Positions 42,023 to 50,798 of a stretch of 64,000 bases of DNA are shown here, piece after piece. The stretch comes from Rhabdothermincola sp036846205 (lineage in GTDB: Bacteria; Actinomycetota; Acidimicrobiia; Acidimicrobiales; Acidimicrobilacustridaceae): positions 1 to 64,000 of the forward strand of contig NZ_DAIUCK010000002.1 of the NCBI RefSeq assembly GCF_036846205.1, given 5' to 3'. Within the stretch, counting starts at the first letter, position 1, and each line of letters begins with the position of its first letter. Both the position numbers and the translations under genes were made by a program. The notes under the pieces are model-generated. The model was not told the origin of the DNA. It did no database searches and saw only the letters and a program-made list of their open reading frames with translations.

Positions 42023-43237
42023 CTACCTCCGGTACCGGCGCATCACGGCTCGCCGCCGCCGCTCGATCACCGCCCGCCGCCCGGCGGGATCGAGGCGGGG
42101 TGTGTCGGCGGGTAGCTCTCCCTCGAGGTCGTGGCGGGCCACGGTGCGGTACCGCATGGTGGGCAGGTCGCCTACCTCGGGCAGCAGGTAGCGCAGCGCC
42201 AGGGTGCCTTCCCGGTGCCCGGCGGGGTCCAGCCAGTTCGCCACCCCGGGGTCGTCATGGCTGATGACCCCGACGAAGCGACCGCCGTCCGTGAGCGCCG
42301 CCTGAGCGGAGTTGAGCGATGACTGGTGGTTGGCGAAGTCGATGCTCTGCCAGAAGCGGTCGCACAGCGACACGCCCCACATCCGACACGGTGGCGGGTC
42401 GAGCGTGAGGATCACCGCCTCGTCGGGCTCGCAGCGCCACGCGCCCATGCCGTAGGCCTGGCCCTTGAGCCCGGATGCCTCCGCCGGTGGACGGAAGGGC
42501 GTGAGATCGCCGGGCGTGCCGGCGAGGATGGCCCTGCTGATCGCCTCCCAGCAGCGTGCCCCCACCTCGAGCCACTGGCAGAGCAGCTCGACCCGGGCCC
42601 CGATCGCCCCGGTGCTCAGCGGTGCGGGCGGGTAGGGGAAGCCGACCTGCTCGATGACCAGCTCGGCCGGGCGTTCGTGCTCCCAGTCGTCGAAGTACTG
42701 GCGGACCAGCAGGAAGCTGGCTGTGTCGTCGAGGCGCATCCAGTTACCGGCGGTGTGCTCCTCCGGCGACAGGATCAGCTCGAAGTTCCCGCCGGGGTCG
42801 GTGGCCAGCTCGTCACCGGACATGGCGGACACCGCCCGCCAGCCGGCGAAGTCGCCGTCGGCCATGTGGCCGGTGTTGACCTGCAGCTCGAGGTGGCGGG
42901 CGGTGCCCCGGTTGCCGCTCACGCGGTAGGTCGTGTCGCCGCGGATCCGGGTGTAGGAGTAGTTGCAGTCGGGGTTGTCGAGACCCCAGCTCATGCGGTT
43001 CTCGATGTAGCGGCCGAGCTCCGGGGCCTCGGTGTCGTCGTACTCGACACACGCCGCGATGCCCGCGGCGACAAAGCGCAGCAGGTAGCGCAGACCCTCC
43101 GCCCGCACGACCGGGTCCGCCGGTACGTCGTCGCCCCACACCAGGGACCGGAGTCCGGCGAGCTGGTCAAGCAGGAGGTCCCACAGCTCGCCGTCGAGGA
43201 CCCGGGGGTCCGGTGGTCGCTCGGTCGGGTGTTCCAC
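42023..43237 (-). CDS. DUF1214 domain protein
   Basis: A 404-aa soluble protein. The C-terminal half has DUF1214-type features (WRCEPDEAVILTLDPPPCRMWGVSLCDRFWQSID), and GNWMRLDDTASFLLVRQYFDDWEHE in the middle resembles DUF1254/DUF1214 proteins. The family has no known activity; it is often found near lipid and steroid metabolism. I chose GTG 43237, preceded by GAGGAG, because the longer frame runs into the upstream enoyl-CoA hydratase gene. It ends 4 nt before the sulfotransferase, so the two are coupled. Confidence 0.75.
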   Translation of the reverse strand: MEHPTERPPDPRVLDGELWDLLLDQLAGLRSLVWGDDVPADPVVRAEGLRYLLRFVAAGIAACVEYDDTEAPELGRYIENRMSWGLDNPDCNYSYTRIRGDTTYRVSGNRGTARHLELQVNTGHMADGDFAGWRAVSAMSGDELATDPGGNFELILSPEEHTAGNWMRLDDTASFLLVRQYFDDWEHERPAELVIEQVGFPYPPAPLSTGAIGARVELLCQWLEVGARCWEAISRAILAGTPGDLTPFRPPAEASGLKGQAYGMGAWRCEPDEAVILTLDPPPCRMWGVSLCDRFWQSIDFANHQSSLNSAQAALTDGGRFVGVISHDDPGVANWLDPAGHREGTLALRYLLPEVGDLPTMRYRTVARHDLEGELPADTPRLDPAGRRAVIERRRRAVMRRYRR

Positions 43238-43250
43238 GGGGCGCTCCTCG

Positions 43251-44009
43251 TCAGCGGTCCTGGAAGTCGGGCCGCCGGCGCTCGGCGAACGCCAGCCCGC
43301 CTTCCACCGTGTCGTGCATGGCGACCAGCGCCGCGGCCTGCCGGTGGCCGAGGGCCAGGGCATCGGCTGGGGGCATCCAGGTACCCTTGACGACCAGCTC
43401 CTTGAACGCTCGCAGCGCCGCGGGGGCGAGGGCGGCGAGCCGATCCGCCCAGCGCAACGCCTCGTCGAGCGCCTGGCCTGCGGGCACCACCCGGTTGAGC
43501 CAGCCCATCTCGTAGAGCCGGGCCGCGGGGAGGCGCTCGTCGGCGAGCAGCGCCAGTTCGAGGACGTGGGCGGGGAGGAGTTGGCGGGCCAGCGCCCCGA
43601 GCCACTGCGCCGGGAGGTTCCAGCGCGCTTCGGGGAGGCCGAACTCGGCGGTGTCGCCGGCGATGCGCAGGTCGCAGCCGGTGGCGATCATCATGCCGCC
43701 GCCCAGGCAGCGGCCTTCGATGGCGGCGATCACCGGCTTGCGGGCCAGGCCCTCCGCTACCTCCGGGTACGGCGGGTCGTCGAAACTGCCGCCCGCGGCG
43801 GCGGCCACGTCAGCGCCGGCACAGAAAGCTCGCCCACCTGCGCCGGTCAGTACCCCCACCCGGAGAGCGGGGTCGTCATCAAGCCGGCTCCACACCGCCC
43901 CCAGGGCTTTGAGGCCGGGGCCGTCGTACGCGTTGAGCTTCTCCGGGCGATCGAGGGTGACGAGCAGCACCGGTCCATGAGCTTCGGCGGTGAGGTAGTC
44001 ACCTTGCAC
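43251..44009 (-). CDS. enoyl-CoA hydratase/isomerase family protein
   Basis: A 252-aa crotonase-fold protein. LVTLDRPEKLNAYDG is the N-terminal CoA-binding motif, AFCAGADVAAAAGG gives the oxyanion-hole loop, GRCLGGGMMIATGCDLRIA follows, and FGLPEARWNLPAQW carries the first catalytic Glu region. The position of the second Glu is less clear, so hydratase, isomerase or another crotonase reaction are all possible. GTG 44009 is preferred because TACCGT ends 7 nt upstream; GTG 44018 overlaps that box. It lies between the GGDEF gene and the DUF1214 gene. Confidence 0.85.
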   Translation of the reverse strand: MQGDYLTAEAHGPVLLVTLDRPEKLNAYDGPGLKALGAVWSRLDDDPALRVGVLTGAGGRAFCAGADVAAAAGGSFDDPPYPEVAEGLARKPVIAAIEGRCLGGGMMIATGCDLRIAGDTAEFGLPEARWNLPAQWLGALARQLLPAHVLELALLADERLPAARLYEMGWLNRVVPAGQALDEALRWADRLAALAPAALRAFKELVVKGTWMPPADALALGHRQAAALVAMHDTVEGGLAFAERRRPDFQDR

Positions 44010-44016
44010 GTGGCAC

Positions 44017-44022
44017 ACGGTA
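44017..44022 (-). promoter_or_regulatory. -10 box TACCGT of a leaderless transcript
   Basis: On the minus strand TACCGT (44022-44017) ends 7 nt before GTG 44009, inside the 29-bp gap after the GGDEF gene, so the enoyl-CoA hydratase can be transcribed independently. Confidence 0.4.
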
Positions 44023-44038
44023 GGTGCTGGCGTCGGTC

Positions 44039-45403
44039 TCAGCCCGGCGTGGGATCGGCAGCCAGGTGCCAGCAGCCCCTGCCTCGCCGCTTGGCCTCGT
44101 ACAGGGCGCGGTCGGCGCGCTCGAGCAGCTCATCGGCATCGAGGTCCGCGGTGTCGGCGGTGGCGATGCCGATGCTCGCCCCGATCCCGAGTGTCTCGGT
44201 GTCGACCTCGAACGGTTCCCCGAGGATTCGTAGCACCCGCTCGGCCACCGCGATCGCCGCGTCGTCGCTCCCGAGCTCGTGGCACACCACCGCGAACTCG
44301 TCGCCACCGATGCGCGCCACCGCGTCGCCCGGCCGGAGGGCGGCGGCGAGCCGGCGGGCGGCTTCGGTGAGCACCTGGTCGCCGACGGTGTGCCCGAGAT
44401 GGTCGTTGACCCCCTTGAAGCCGTCGAGGTCGATGTAGAGCACACCGACCTTCGTGGGGCGAGGTTCCCGGCGGAGACTCTCCAGGAGTGCCCAGAACTG
44501 GGCCCGGTTGGGGATGCCGGTGAGCGGGTCGCGCCGAGCGGCGCGGCGGAGTCCGTCCACGTGATCGCGCCAGCGCAGCACCGCCCGCAGGTTCTTGCAC
44601 ATCACCTCGAGCGCGTAGCCGAAGATCTCGGGGGCGGGGCCGTCCCGGCGGGCGAAGGCGACCACCGCTGCGCTGTCGTGCAGCGGGTCCTCCACCGGCA
44701 TCGCCCAGGTGTGGGTGAACCCGGCGCGCCGGGCCCGGGTGGCGAAGTCGGGGTGCAGGTCCGAGACGGCGGCGAGCCGCTCCTCGCGGGTGGCGACGGC
44801 TTCCGCCCACGGGGTGGTCGGATCCTCCAGACCACCGAGCTGGATCAACGCAGCCGAGCCCGTTGCCGCCGGGCAACCGTCGTCGTCGAGGTAGAACACC
44901 GCGTAGTCGACCGCAGGTTGGCGCCAACGCCCGAACTCCGGCACCATCCCGACCAGTACGTCGGTCGGGGCGTCCTGGGTGAACAGCTCGATGAGCCGGT
45001 CCTGCAGGTCGTGGTCGCCCGAGTATCGGCCGATCACCACCAGCAGATCACCGTCGGGACCAGGGACGAGTGCGGCGTTCAGCTCGACCCGCCGCCAGTG
45101 GCCGTCACCCGCCCGCAGCCGGTAGAAGGCGGGGGTCGTCTGGAGGTCTTGGTCACCGTCCCTGATGCGCCCGATGACATCGATCGCCCGTTGCAGGTCG
45201 TCGGGATGCACGACCTCCGAGACCGGACGGCCGATCACCTCGTCGGCCTCGAGGCCTAGCAGGTCGAGCGCATACGGGTTCGCGTGGAGGATGCGCCAGT
45301 CGGCGCTGACGACCACCGCCAGGTCGGTGATGGCTTCCAGGGCGTCCACGGCCCATCGGCCGCCGACGCCGAGACGAGTGCCTTCCGGGTCCGCCACACC
45401 CAC
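44039..45403 (-). CDS. PAS-GGDEF diguanylate cyclase
   Basis: About 454 aa. A PAS domain (LEAITDLAVVVSADWRILHANPYALDLLG) comes first, then a GAF-like middle region (about 150-270), then a GGDEF domain (RRDPLTGIPNRAQFWALL ... ARIGGDEFAVV). The GGDEF motif is intact, and the I-site RxxD (RPGD) is five residues upstream, so c-di-GMP synthesis with feedback inhibition is expected. There are no membrane helices. The start is uncertain: GTG 45403 places the PAS domain near the N-terminus; the open frame reaches GTG 45472 and would overlap the region upstream of the divergent amidohydrolase. Confidence 0.85.
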   Translation of the reverse strand: MGVADPEGTRLGVGGRWAVDALEAITDLAVVVSADWRILHANPYALDLLGLEADEVIGRPVSEVVHPDDLQRAIDVIGRIRDGDQDLQTTPAFYRLRAGDGHWRRVELNAALVPGPDGDLLVVIGRYSGDHDLQDRLIELFTQDAPTDVLVGMVPEFGRWRQPAVDYAVFYLDDDGCPAATGSAALIQLGGLEDPTTPWAEAVATREERLAAVSDLHPDFATRARRAGFTHTWAMPVEDPLHDSAAVVAFARRDGPAPEIFGYALEVMCKNLRAVLRWRDHVDGLRRAARRDPLTGIPNRAQFWALLESLRREPRPTKVGVLYIDLDGFKGVNDHLGHTVGDQVLTEAARRLAAALRPGDAVARIGGDEFAVVCHELGSDDAAIAVAERVLRILGEPFEVDTETLGIGASIGIATADTADLDADELLERADRALYEAKRRGRGCWHLAADPTPG

Positions 45404-45486
45404 GCCACTACTGTGCCAGAGAGCCTCCGGCCCTGCTCGGCGGCCTACGATCAGGTGAGGTCGTCCGCTCACCCAGGGGGCTTCGG

Positions 45487-46665
45487 TTGGAAGAGCTCGG
45501 TCATCCCGTCTTCGACTGCGACAACCACTACTACGAGGCGCTCGACGCCTTCACCCGCCATCTCGACCCCTCCCTCGGACCGAGGTGCGTGCAGTGGTGC
45601 GAGATCGACGGCCGCCGCTACCACGTGGTGGGTGGCCGGGTCAGCCGGGCGGTCACCAACCCCACCTTCGATCCGGTCGCCAAGCCCGGTGCGATGCACG
45701 ACTACTTCCGCGGCAACCCCGACCAGCGCAACCCCCTCGAGTTCCTGCAGGACCGCGAGCCCATCCGTGCCTCGTACCGCGATCGCGACGCCCGCCTGGC
45801 GGCGATGGACGAGCAGGGCCTGCAGGCCTGCTGGTTGTTCCCCACCCTCGGCATGCTCTACGAGGAGCTGCTCAAGGACGACCCGGAGGCGGTGTGCCTC
45901 ACCTTCCGGGCGTTCAACCGCTGGGTCGAGGAGGACTGGGGCTTCGCGTACCGCGACCGCATCTTCGCCGCCCCGTACCTCACGCTGGCCGACGTGGGCT
46001 GGGCGGTCGAGGAGCTGGAGTGGGCACTCGATCGCGGGGCCCGCACGATCGTGATGCGGCCAGCCGCACCCACCACCGCCACGGGTCGGTGCAATCCGTT
46101 CGAGCCGGCGTTCGACCCGTTCTGGGCCCGGGTGAACGAGGCGGGCATCACGGTGGTGCTGCATGCGGGCGACAGTGGCGGCTCGTCGAACGGCTACGCG
46201 CCCGACGGCTTCGGAGCCACCTTCCAGGGCGGATGGAAGCCGTCGATCAAGATGTTCGCCATCGAGCGGGCCATCTTCGAGTTCCTCCTGTCGTTGATGT
46301 TCGACAACCTGTTCGTGCGCTTCCCGAACCTGCGCATCGCCTCGGTCGAGAACGGCGCCGAGTTCCTCCCCGATCTCTTCGCCAAGATGCGGTCGATGGC
46401 CCGCAAGGTGCCCGGATGGTTCCCCGAGGATCCGGTGGAGCTGTTCCGGCGCCACGTGTGGATCAACCCCTTCTGGGAGGACGACGTGAACCGGATCGTC
46501 GAGTGGATGGGCGACGACCGGGTGATCTTCGGATCCGACTGGCCACACATCGAGGGCATGCCCTCCCCGCTCGACTACGTCGTGGAGCTCAAGGAGCTGC
46601 CCGCCGAGGCCCGGCGGCGCATCCTGTTCGACAACGTGAGCGAGCTCAACGTGCTGCGCCCGTAG
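45487..46665 (+). CDS. amidohydrolase family protein (ACMSD-like TIM barrel)
   Basis: A 392-aa TIM-barrel metal hydrolase/decarboxylase of the amidohydrolase-2 group. Metal-site motifs are FDCDNHYYE near residue 9 (in place of the usual DxHxH), VVLHAGDSG in the middle, and FGSDWPHIEG near the end (Asp of strand 8). Relatives act as decarboxylases of aromatic acids or as lactone/amide hydrolases in actinobacterial degradation pathways. The atypical first motif (Asn before His) also occurs in that subgroup. The start is TTG 45487 with AGGGGG 6 nt upstream; TACGAT (45446-45451) is a likely -10. It is followed 4 bp later by surE. Confidence 0.85.
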   Translation: MEELGHPVFDCDNHYYEALDAFTRHLDPSLGPRCVQWCEIDGRRYHVVGGRVSRAVTNPTFDPVAKPGAMHDYFRGNPDQRNPLEFLQDREPIRASYRDRDARLAAMDEQGLQACWLFPTLGMLYEELLKDDPEAVCLTFRAFNRWVEEDWGFAYRDRIFAAPYLTLADVGWAVEELEWALDRGARTIVMRPAAPTTATGRCNPFEPAFDPFWARVNEAGITVVLHAGDSGGSSNGYAPDGFGATFQGGWKPSIKMFAIERAIFEFLLSLMFDNLFVRFPNLRIASVENGAEFLPDLFAKMRSMARKVPGWFPEDPVELFRRHVWINPFWEDDVNRIVEWMGDDRVIFGSDWPHIEGMPSPLDYVVELKELPAEARRRILFDNVSELNVLRP

Positions 46666-46669
46666 AGCG

Positions 46670-47533
46670 GTGCGCATCCTCGTCACCAACGACGACGGCA
46701 TCGGCTCGGAGGGCATCCACGTCCTCGCCGGGGCGCTGCACGACGCGGGCCACGACGTGTTCGTGGTGGCGCCCGCACACGACTGCAGCGGCGCGTCGTG
46801 TGCGCTGGGGAGGATGCACCCCGACGAGCACGTGGAGGTCACCCGCGTCGAGCTGCCCACTGCGCCGGAGGTCGAGGCGTGGTCGCTCGCGGGTCCCCCG
46901 GGCCTCGCGGTGCTGGCCACCGTGCTGGGCGGGTTCGGCGATCGCCGCCCTGACCTGGTGGTGTCGGGGGTCAACGCGGGGCTGAACACCGGACGGGCCA
47001 TCCTGCACTCGGGCACGGTCGGCGCGGTGCTCACCGCCCAGAACTTCGGTCTGTCGGGGCTCGCGGTCAGCGTGCAGTCGAGCGAGCAGTGGTACTGGGA
47101 GACCGCGGCCGCACTGGCCGTCGAGGCCCTCCCGCTGGTCGCGGATGCACCGGCCCGGACCGCGCTGAACCTCAACGTGCCGGCCCTTCCGCGCCAGCAG
47201 GTCCGCGGGCTGCGATGGGCTCGCCTGGCGCCGTTCGGTGAGGTCCGCGCCGGCGTCGAGGGTCCGGCCCACGACCGGTTGCAGTTCGTCCTCCGGAGGG
47301 TCGAGATGGACCACGACGAGGACACCGACCAGGGGCTGGTGCAGGCCGGTTACGCATCGCTCACCACGCTCGTGGGGGTGGTCGAGGCCTGGCCCGACGA
47401 GAGCGGCCTCGAGGCCGGGCCGACCGAGCTGGCCGAGCGGCTGGTGCCGGGTGCGCCCGTGCATCCCGTGCACCGGGTGCCGGACCCGTCCAACGGCGGC
47501 GTGCTGCGGAGGCCTCGCCTCGGCGAGGGTTGA
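46670..47533 (+). CDS. surE: 5'/3'-nucleotidase SurE
   Basis: A 287-aa survival-protein-E phosphatase. The N-terminus RILVTNDDGIGSEGI carries the paired metal aspartates (D8, D9), followed by VVAPAHDCSGASCALG and the typical VSGVNAGLNTGRAILHSGTVGA segment. It hydrolyses nucleoside monophosphates and probably other phosphate esters in the cytoplasm. GTG 46670 is 4 bp after the amidohydrolase stop, so the two are co-transcribed. The protein is slightly longer than E. coli SurE (about 253 aa) with a poorly conserved C-terminal tail. Confidence 0.9.
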   Translation: MRILVTNDDGIGSEGIHVLAGALHDAGHDVFVVAPAHDCSGASCALGRMHPDEHVEVTRVELPTAPEVEAWSLAGPPGLAVLATVLGGFGDRRPDLVVSGVNAGLNTGRAILHSGTVGAVLTAQNFGLSGLAVSVQSSEQWYWETAAALAVEALPLVADAPARTALNLNVPALPRQQVRGLRWARLAPFGEVRAGVEGPAHDRLQFVLRRVEMDHDEDTDQGLVQAGYASLTTLVGVVEAWPDESGLEAGPTELAERLVPGAPVHPVHRVPDPSNGGVLRRPRLGEG

Positions 47534-47534
47534 C

Positions 47535-47540
47535 TACGCT
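47535..47540 (+). promoter_or_regulatory. -10 box TACGCT, near-leaderless
   Basis: TACGCT ends 8 nt before ATG 47549 of the PLP enzyme; no Shine-Dalgarno in between. Confidence 0.35.
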
Positions 47541-47548
47541 GCTCGCCC

Positions 47549-48802
47549 ATGCCGTTGCCGGCGCAGGGACGATCCAAGGACGACATCCTCGACGAGCTTC
47601 GGGCCAAGCAGGCTGGCGACGTGCGCTGGCAGGACGGCAAGACCTTCGGGATGGTCTACGACGGCGGCCCGTCGCTGCATGAGGTGCAGGAGGCGGTGGC
47701 GGTCGAGTTCCTGCACGAGAACGCGCTGAACATCCTCGCCTTCCCCAGCCTCGGGGCTATGCAGTCGGAGGTGGTGCGCATCACCGCCGACCTGTTGCAC
47801 GGTGGGCCCGATGCCGCCGGTTTCATGACCTCGGGTGGGACCGAGAGCATCCTGATGGCGGTCAAGTCGGCGCGCGAGCGGGGCCGGGCCGAGCGGGGGA
47901 TCGAGCAGGCGAACCTGGTGGTGGCGGAGTCGGCGCACGCCGCGTTCCACAAGGGTGCCCACTACTTCGGCCTGGAGATGCGGAAGGTCCCCGTGCGGCC
48001 GGACTGGCGGGCCGACGTCGATGCCATGGCGGCCGCCATCGACGACAACACCGTGCTGGTCGTGGGCTCGGCGCCCCAGTACCCCCAAGGGGTCATCGAC
48101 CCCATCGCCGAGCTGGCGGCCGTCGCCGCCGAGGCGGGCGCGAACTTCCACGTCGATGCCTGCATGGGGGGCTTCGTGCTGCCCTTCATGGAGGAGCTGG
48201 GCTACGAGCTGCCGCCGTGGGACTTCCGGGTCGAGGGCGTCACCAGCATCTCGGCCGACCTCCACAAGCTGGGCTACGCGCCGAAGGGCGCGTCGGTGAT
48301 CGTGCACCGCGACAAGGAGCTGCGCCGCTACCAGACGTTCGTGTTCGACGGCTGGCTCGGTGGCTTCTACGCCTCACCCGGCATGCAGGGCACCCGGCCG
48401 GGGCTGCCGATCGCCCTGGCGTGGGCCACGTTGCAGCACCTGGGGATGGAGGGCTACCTGCGGCTCACGAAGATCGCCATCGACGCCGCCCGACGGATGG
48501 TCGAAGGCATCCGGGCGATCGAGGGCCTCACGGTGCTCGGCGAGCCCGAGGCGCACCTGGTGGCCATCGCCGCCGAACCGGCACGGCCGGAGCCGCTGGA
48601 CGTGTTCGCGGTCGGCGACGCCCTCCTGGCCCGGGGCTGGTTCCACGATCGGCAGACCCCACCGGACTCGCTGCACGCCACCGTCAGCGCGGGGAACGCG
48701 CCCGTGATCGACGACTACCTGCGCGACCTGGCGGCATGCGTGGCCGAGGTCGCCGGCACCCGGAGCGACGACCGCGCCACCACCTACGCCACCCTGGAAT
48801 GA
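47549..48802 (+). CDS. PLP-dependent lyase/decarboxylase, sphingosine-1-phosphate lyase-like
   Basis: A 417-aa fold-type I PLP enzyme. FMTSGGTESILMAVKSARE binds the cofactor phosphate, H130 (ESAHAAFHKG) stacks on the ring, D203 (HVDACMGGF) pairs with the pyridine nitrogen, and K240 in ISADLHKLGYAPKGASVIVHRD forms the Schiff base. The LHKxGYAPKGxSV motif is the signature of sphingosine-1-phosphate lyases as opposed to glutamate decarboxylases. A substrate with a phospho-amino-alcohol head is possible, but the bacterial group is broad and includes other decarboxylases. It has no N-terminal membrane anchor. It follows surE by 15 bp. Confidence 0.85.
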   Translation: MPLPAQGRSKDDILDELRAKQAGDVRWQDGKTFGMVYDGGPSLHEVQEAVAVEFLHENALNILAFPSLGAMQSEVVRITADLLHGGPDAAGFMTSGGTESILMAVKSARERGRAERGIEQANLVVAESAHAAFHKGAHYFGLEMRKVPVRPDWRADVDAMAAAIDDNTVLVVGSAPQYPQGVIDPIAELAAVAAEAGANFHVDACMGGFVLPFMEELGYELPPWDFRVEGVTSISADLHKLGYAPKGASVIVHRDKELRRYQTFVFDGWLGGFYASPGMQGTRPGLPIALAWATLQHLGMEGYLRLTKIAIDAARRMVEGIRAIEGLTVLGEPEAHLVAIAAEPARPEPLDVFAVGDALLARGWFHDRQTPPDSLHATVSAGNAPVIDDYLRDLAACVAEVAGTRSDDRATTYATLE

Positions 48803-48837
48803 CCTGAGGCGATCAGGGGCTCCGACAGACACCCCGT

Positions 48838-49983
48838 TCAACCTGGTGTCCGCAGCTCGCCCGTGAGCAGGCTGACCGCCAGCGCGCCGTTCGAGGAGCG
48901 GATTCGTTCCTCGAACGGCACGGCCGCCTGTGCAGCCAGGCGCCGGTCCGTAACCAGCAAGCCGATCGACCATCCCGCGAACAGGGTGCGAGCGACCTGG
49001 CCGAGGCGGGCGTAGAGGTCACGTAGGTCACCACCGGAGGCGATCCGCTTACCGTAGGGCGGGTTGGTGAGAATCCAGCCGGGCGTGCTGGCGGGCGGCT
49101 GGAGCTCGGAGATGCTGGCTCGCTGCAGGTCGAGGTGGTGCGCGACCCCGGCGCGCTCGGCGTTCGCCGTCGCCGCCTCGATGGCCCCGGCGTCTCGGTC
49201 GCGTCCGACGATCACCAGCGTTCCGCACCGCTTGGCGGCCTCGCGCTCGGCCCGGCTGGCAGATGCGAGCACGCTGGCCCAGGTGCCCGGAGCGAAGCTC
49301 GGCCACCGCTGGAACGCGAACGCCCGGTCCGCTCCCGGTGGCCGACCAGTGCCGAGCAGTGCCGCTTCGATGGGGATGGTGCCGGACCCGCAGAACGGGT
49401 CGACGAGTGGTCGATCGGGCTGCCATCCCGTGGCGAGCAGCATCGCCGCAGCGAGGGTCTCCCGCAGCGGCGCCTTCGCGGTCGCCAGCCGCCAGCCGCG
49501 CCGGTGCAGGGCCTCGCCGGAGCTGTCGACGCTGATCGTGAACGCGTCTCGCCGCACTCGGACCACAAAAAGCTGCTCGCTCGTCGCGTCGCCGGACGGC
49601 GCATGACCAGTGACGTGCTCCGCCACGGCCCCCAGGCGTTGCCCGATTGCGCCGGTGTGGTAGAGGCGCGACGAGCGCGAGCTCACTCGGAACACCGGCC
49701 GGGTACCTGGTCCGAGCCAGCTCGCCCAGTCCACCCGCCGCGCTGCTCGCTCCAGCTCGGCGAACGACCGGGCTTCGAACCGGGCAGCCCGCACCACGAC
49801 CCGAGTGGCGACCCGCGACCAGAGGTTCGCGGCGTACAGCTCGCGGGTGGTGGCTCGGAACGCCACACCGCCGGTGCCGACCCGTCCCCGGATGCCGAGC
49901 CGTCTGAGCTCTCCCTCGAGCAACTGCTCGAGCCCGGGGGTGCACACCGCGAACGCGTCGTGGCGGGACGAAGGCGAGGGCAC
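48838..49983 (-). CDS. THUMP-type class I RNA methyltransferase (RlmL/TrmN-like)
   Basis: A 381-aa protein: an N-terminal ferredoxin-like/THUMP region (AVCTPGLEQLLEGELRRLGIRGRV, about 8-150) and a C-terminal SAM methyltransferase with VDPFCGSGTIPIEAALLG (motif I) and ILTNPPYGKRI (motif IV, NPPY). NPPY marks enzymes that methylate an exocyclic or ring nitrogen of a base; close relatives modify guanine-N2 in rRNA or tRNA. The exact RNA target is not readable. The start is GTG 49983. The stop of the EthD-domain gene is 10 bp upstream, so they probably share a transcript. Confidence 0.85.
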   Translation of the reverse strand: MPSPSSRHDAFAVCTPGLEQLLEGELRRLGIRGRVGTGGVAFRATTRELYAANLWSRVATRVVVRAARFEARSFAELERAARRVDWASWLGPGTRPVFRVSSRSSRLYHTGAIGQRLGAVAEHVTGHAPSGDATSEQLFVVRVRRDAFTISVDSSGEALHRRGWRLATAKAPLRETLAAAMLLATGWQPDRPLVDPFCGSGTIPIEAALLGTGRPPGADRAFAFQRWPSFAPGTWASVLASASRAEREAAKRCGTLVIVGRDRDAGAIEAATANAERAGVAHHLDLQRASISELQPPASTPGWILTNPPYGKRIASGGDLRDLYARLGQVARTLFAGWSIGLLVTDRRLAAQAAVPFEERIRSSNGALAVSLLTGELRTPG

Positions 49984-49993
49984 GATGGGTACG

Positions 49994-50713
49994 TCAGCCC
50001 CGCACCAGGTACTCGCTCATGGTGTAGGTCCGCAGGGTGGTCGAATCGCAGAAGACCTTCATGCTGTCGAGCATGACCCGGATGTTCTCCGCCAACTCGT
50101 CACCGTTGGCGGTACCGAAGAACCGGAACGGATCGGTCAGGTGCTCGACGGTCGGCCAATCCTCCTCCACGATGGCTCGCAGTGGGGGAGCGCCCGGGGT
50201 CAGCCGGCGAGCCACCGCGTTGCGCACGTAACGGACGCGGGGCTGCATCGCTGCCGACATGGTCGACTGGTGCTCGTACCAGTGAGCGTAGAACGTCTCG
50301 TCGTCGAGCCCGGGCTTCTTGTCGAACACCGTGAGCACGCACACGCCGGGGGAGCGATCGCCGTCCGGCCAGTCTCGGGCGCTGGGCCAGTGCGGGGTGG
50401 AGCCGTAGTCCTCGAGTAGCGACTCGGTGACGAGGTAGCCGGCACGGCGGACGCCCAGACCGCCCAGCACGGACTCGAACGGCCCGCGCCGATCATGGGC
50501 GTCGAGCCAGATGGAGAATGCGGCCCGGATCGGCAGCTCGTCGTCGGGCACCGGCACGGGCGGCGGGATCTGGGCACCGGCATCATCGACGGCGACCCAG
50601 AGTGCCGATGGTTCGAGATGGAGCAGCTCGCCGGTAATCTGTTGCACCTGTTCGCCGTACTCGGCGGGGTCGATGCTCGGTCGATCCCACACCAGGTAGA
50701 CGAGCTTCTCCAC
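49994..50713 (-). CDS. EthD-domain protein
   Basis: A 239-aa protein with an EthD-type dimeric ferredoxin-like module in the second half (GVCVLTVFDKKPGLDDETFYAHWYEHQ, then YVRNAVARRL) and possibly a degenerate first copy (VEKLVYLVWDRPSIDPAEYGEQV). EthD proteins accompany P450-based degradation in some actinobacteria, and other members are small lyases or monooxygenases. Function is unassigned. I prefer GTG 50713 to ATG 50728: GGGGAGGT lies inside the longer version, 5 nt before this GTG. It is upstream of the RNA methyltransferase and divergent from the acyltransferase gene. Confidence 0.72.
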   Translation of the reverse strand: MEKLVYLVWDRPSIDPAEYGEQVQQITGELLHLEPSALWVAVDDAGAQIPPPVPVPDDELPIRAAFSIWLDAHDRRGPFESVLGGLGVRRAGYLVTESLLEDYGSTPHWPSARDWPDGDRSPGVCVLTVFDKKPGLDDETFYAHWYEHQSTMSAAMQPRVRYVRNAVARRLTPGAPPLRAIVEEDWPTVEHLTDPFRFFGTANGDELAENIRVMLDSMKVFCDSTTLRTYTMSEYLVRG

Positions 50714-50798
50714 GACGGACCTCCCCATTCAGGTGACGAGCGTGCGCTCGGCACGGTACTGGAATGCGAGAGAATGCAGCGATGATCGCTGGGGCCAG

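Noticed and set aside
45469..47325. 618-codon minus-strand frame opposite the amidohydrolase and surE
   Set aside because: Spans two real plus-strand genes with conserved motifs; no recognisable protein in the minus reading.
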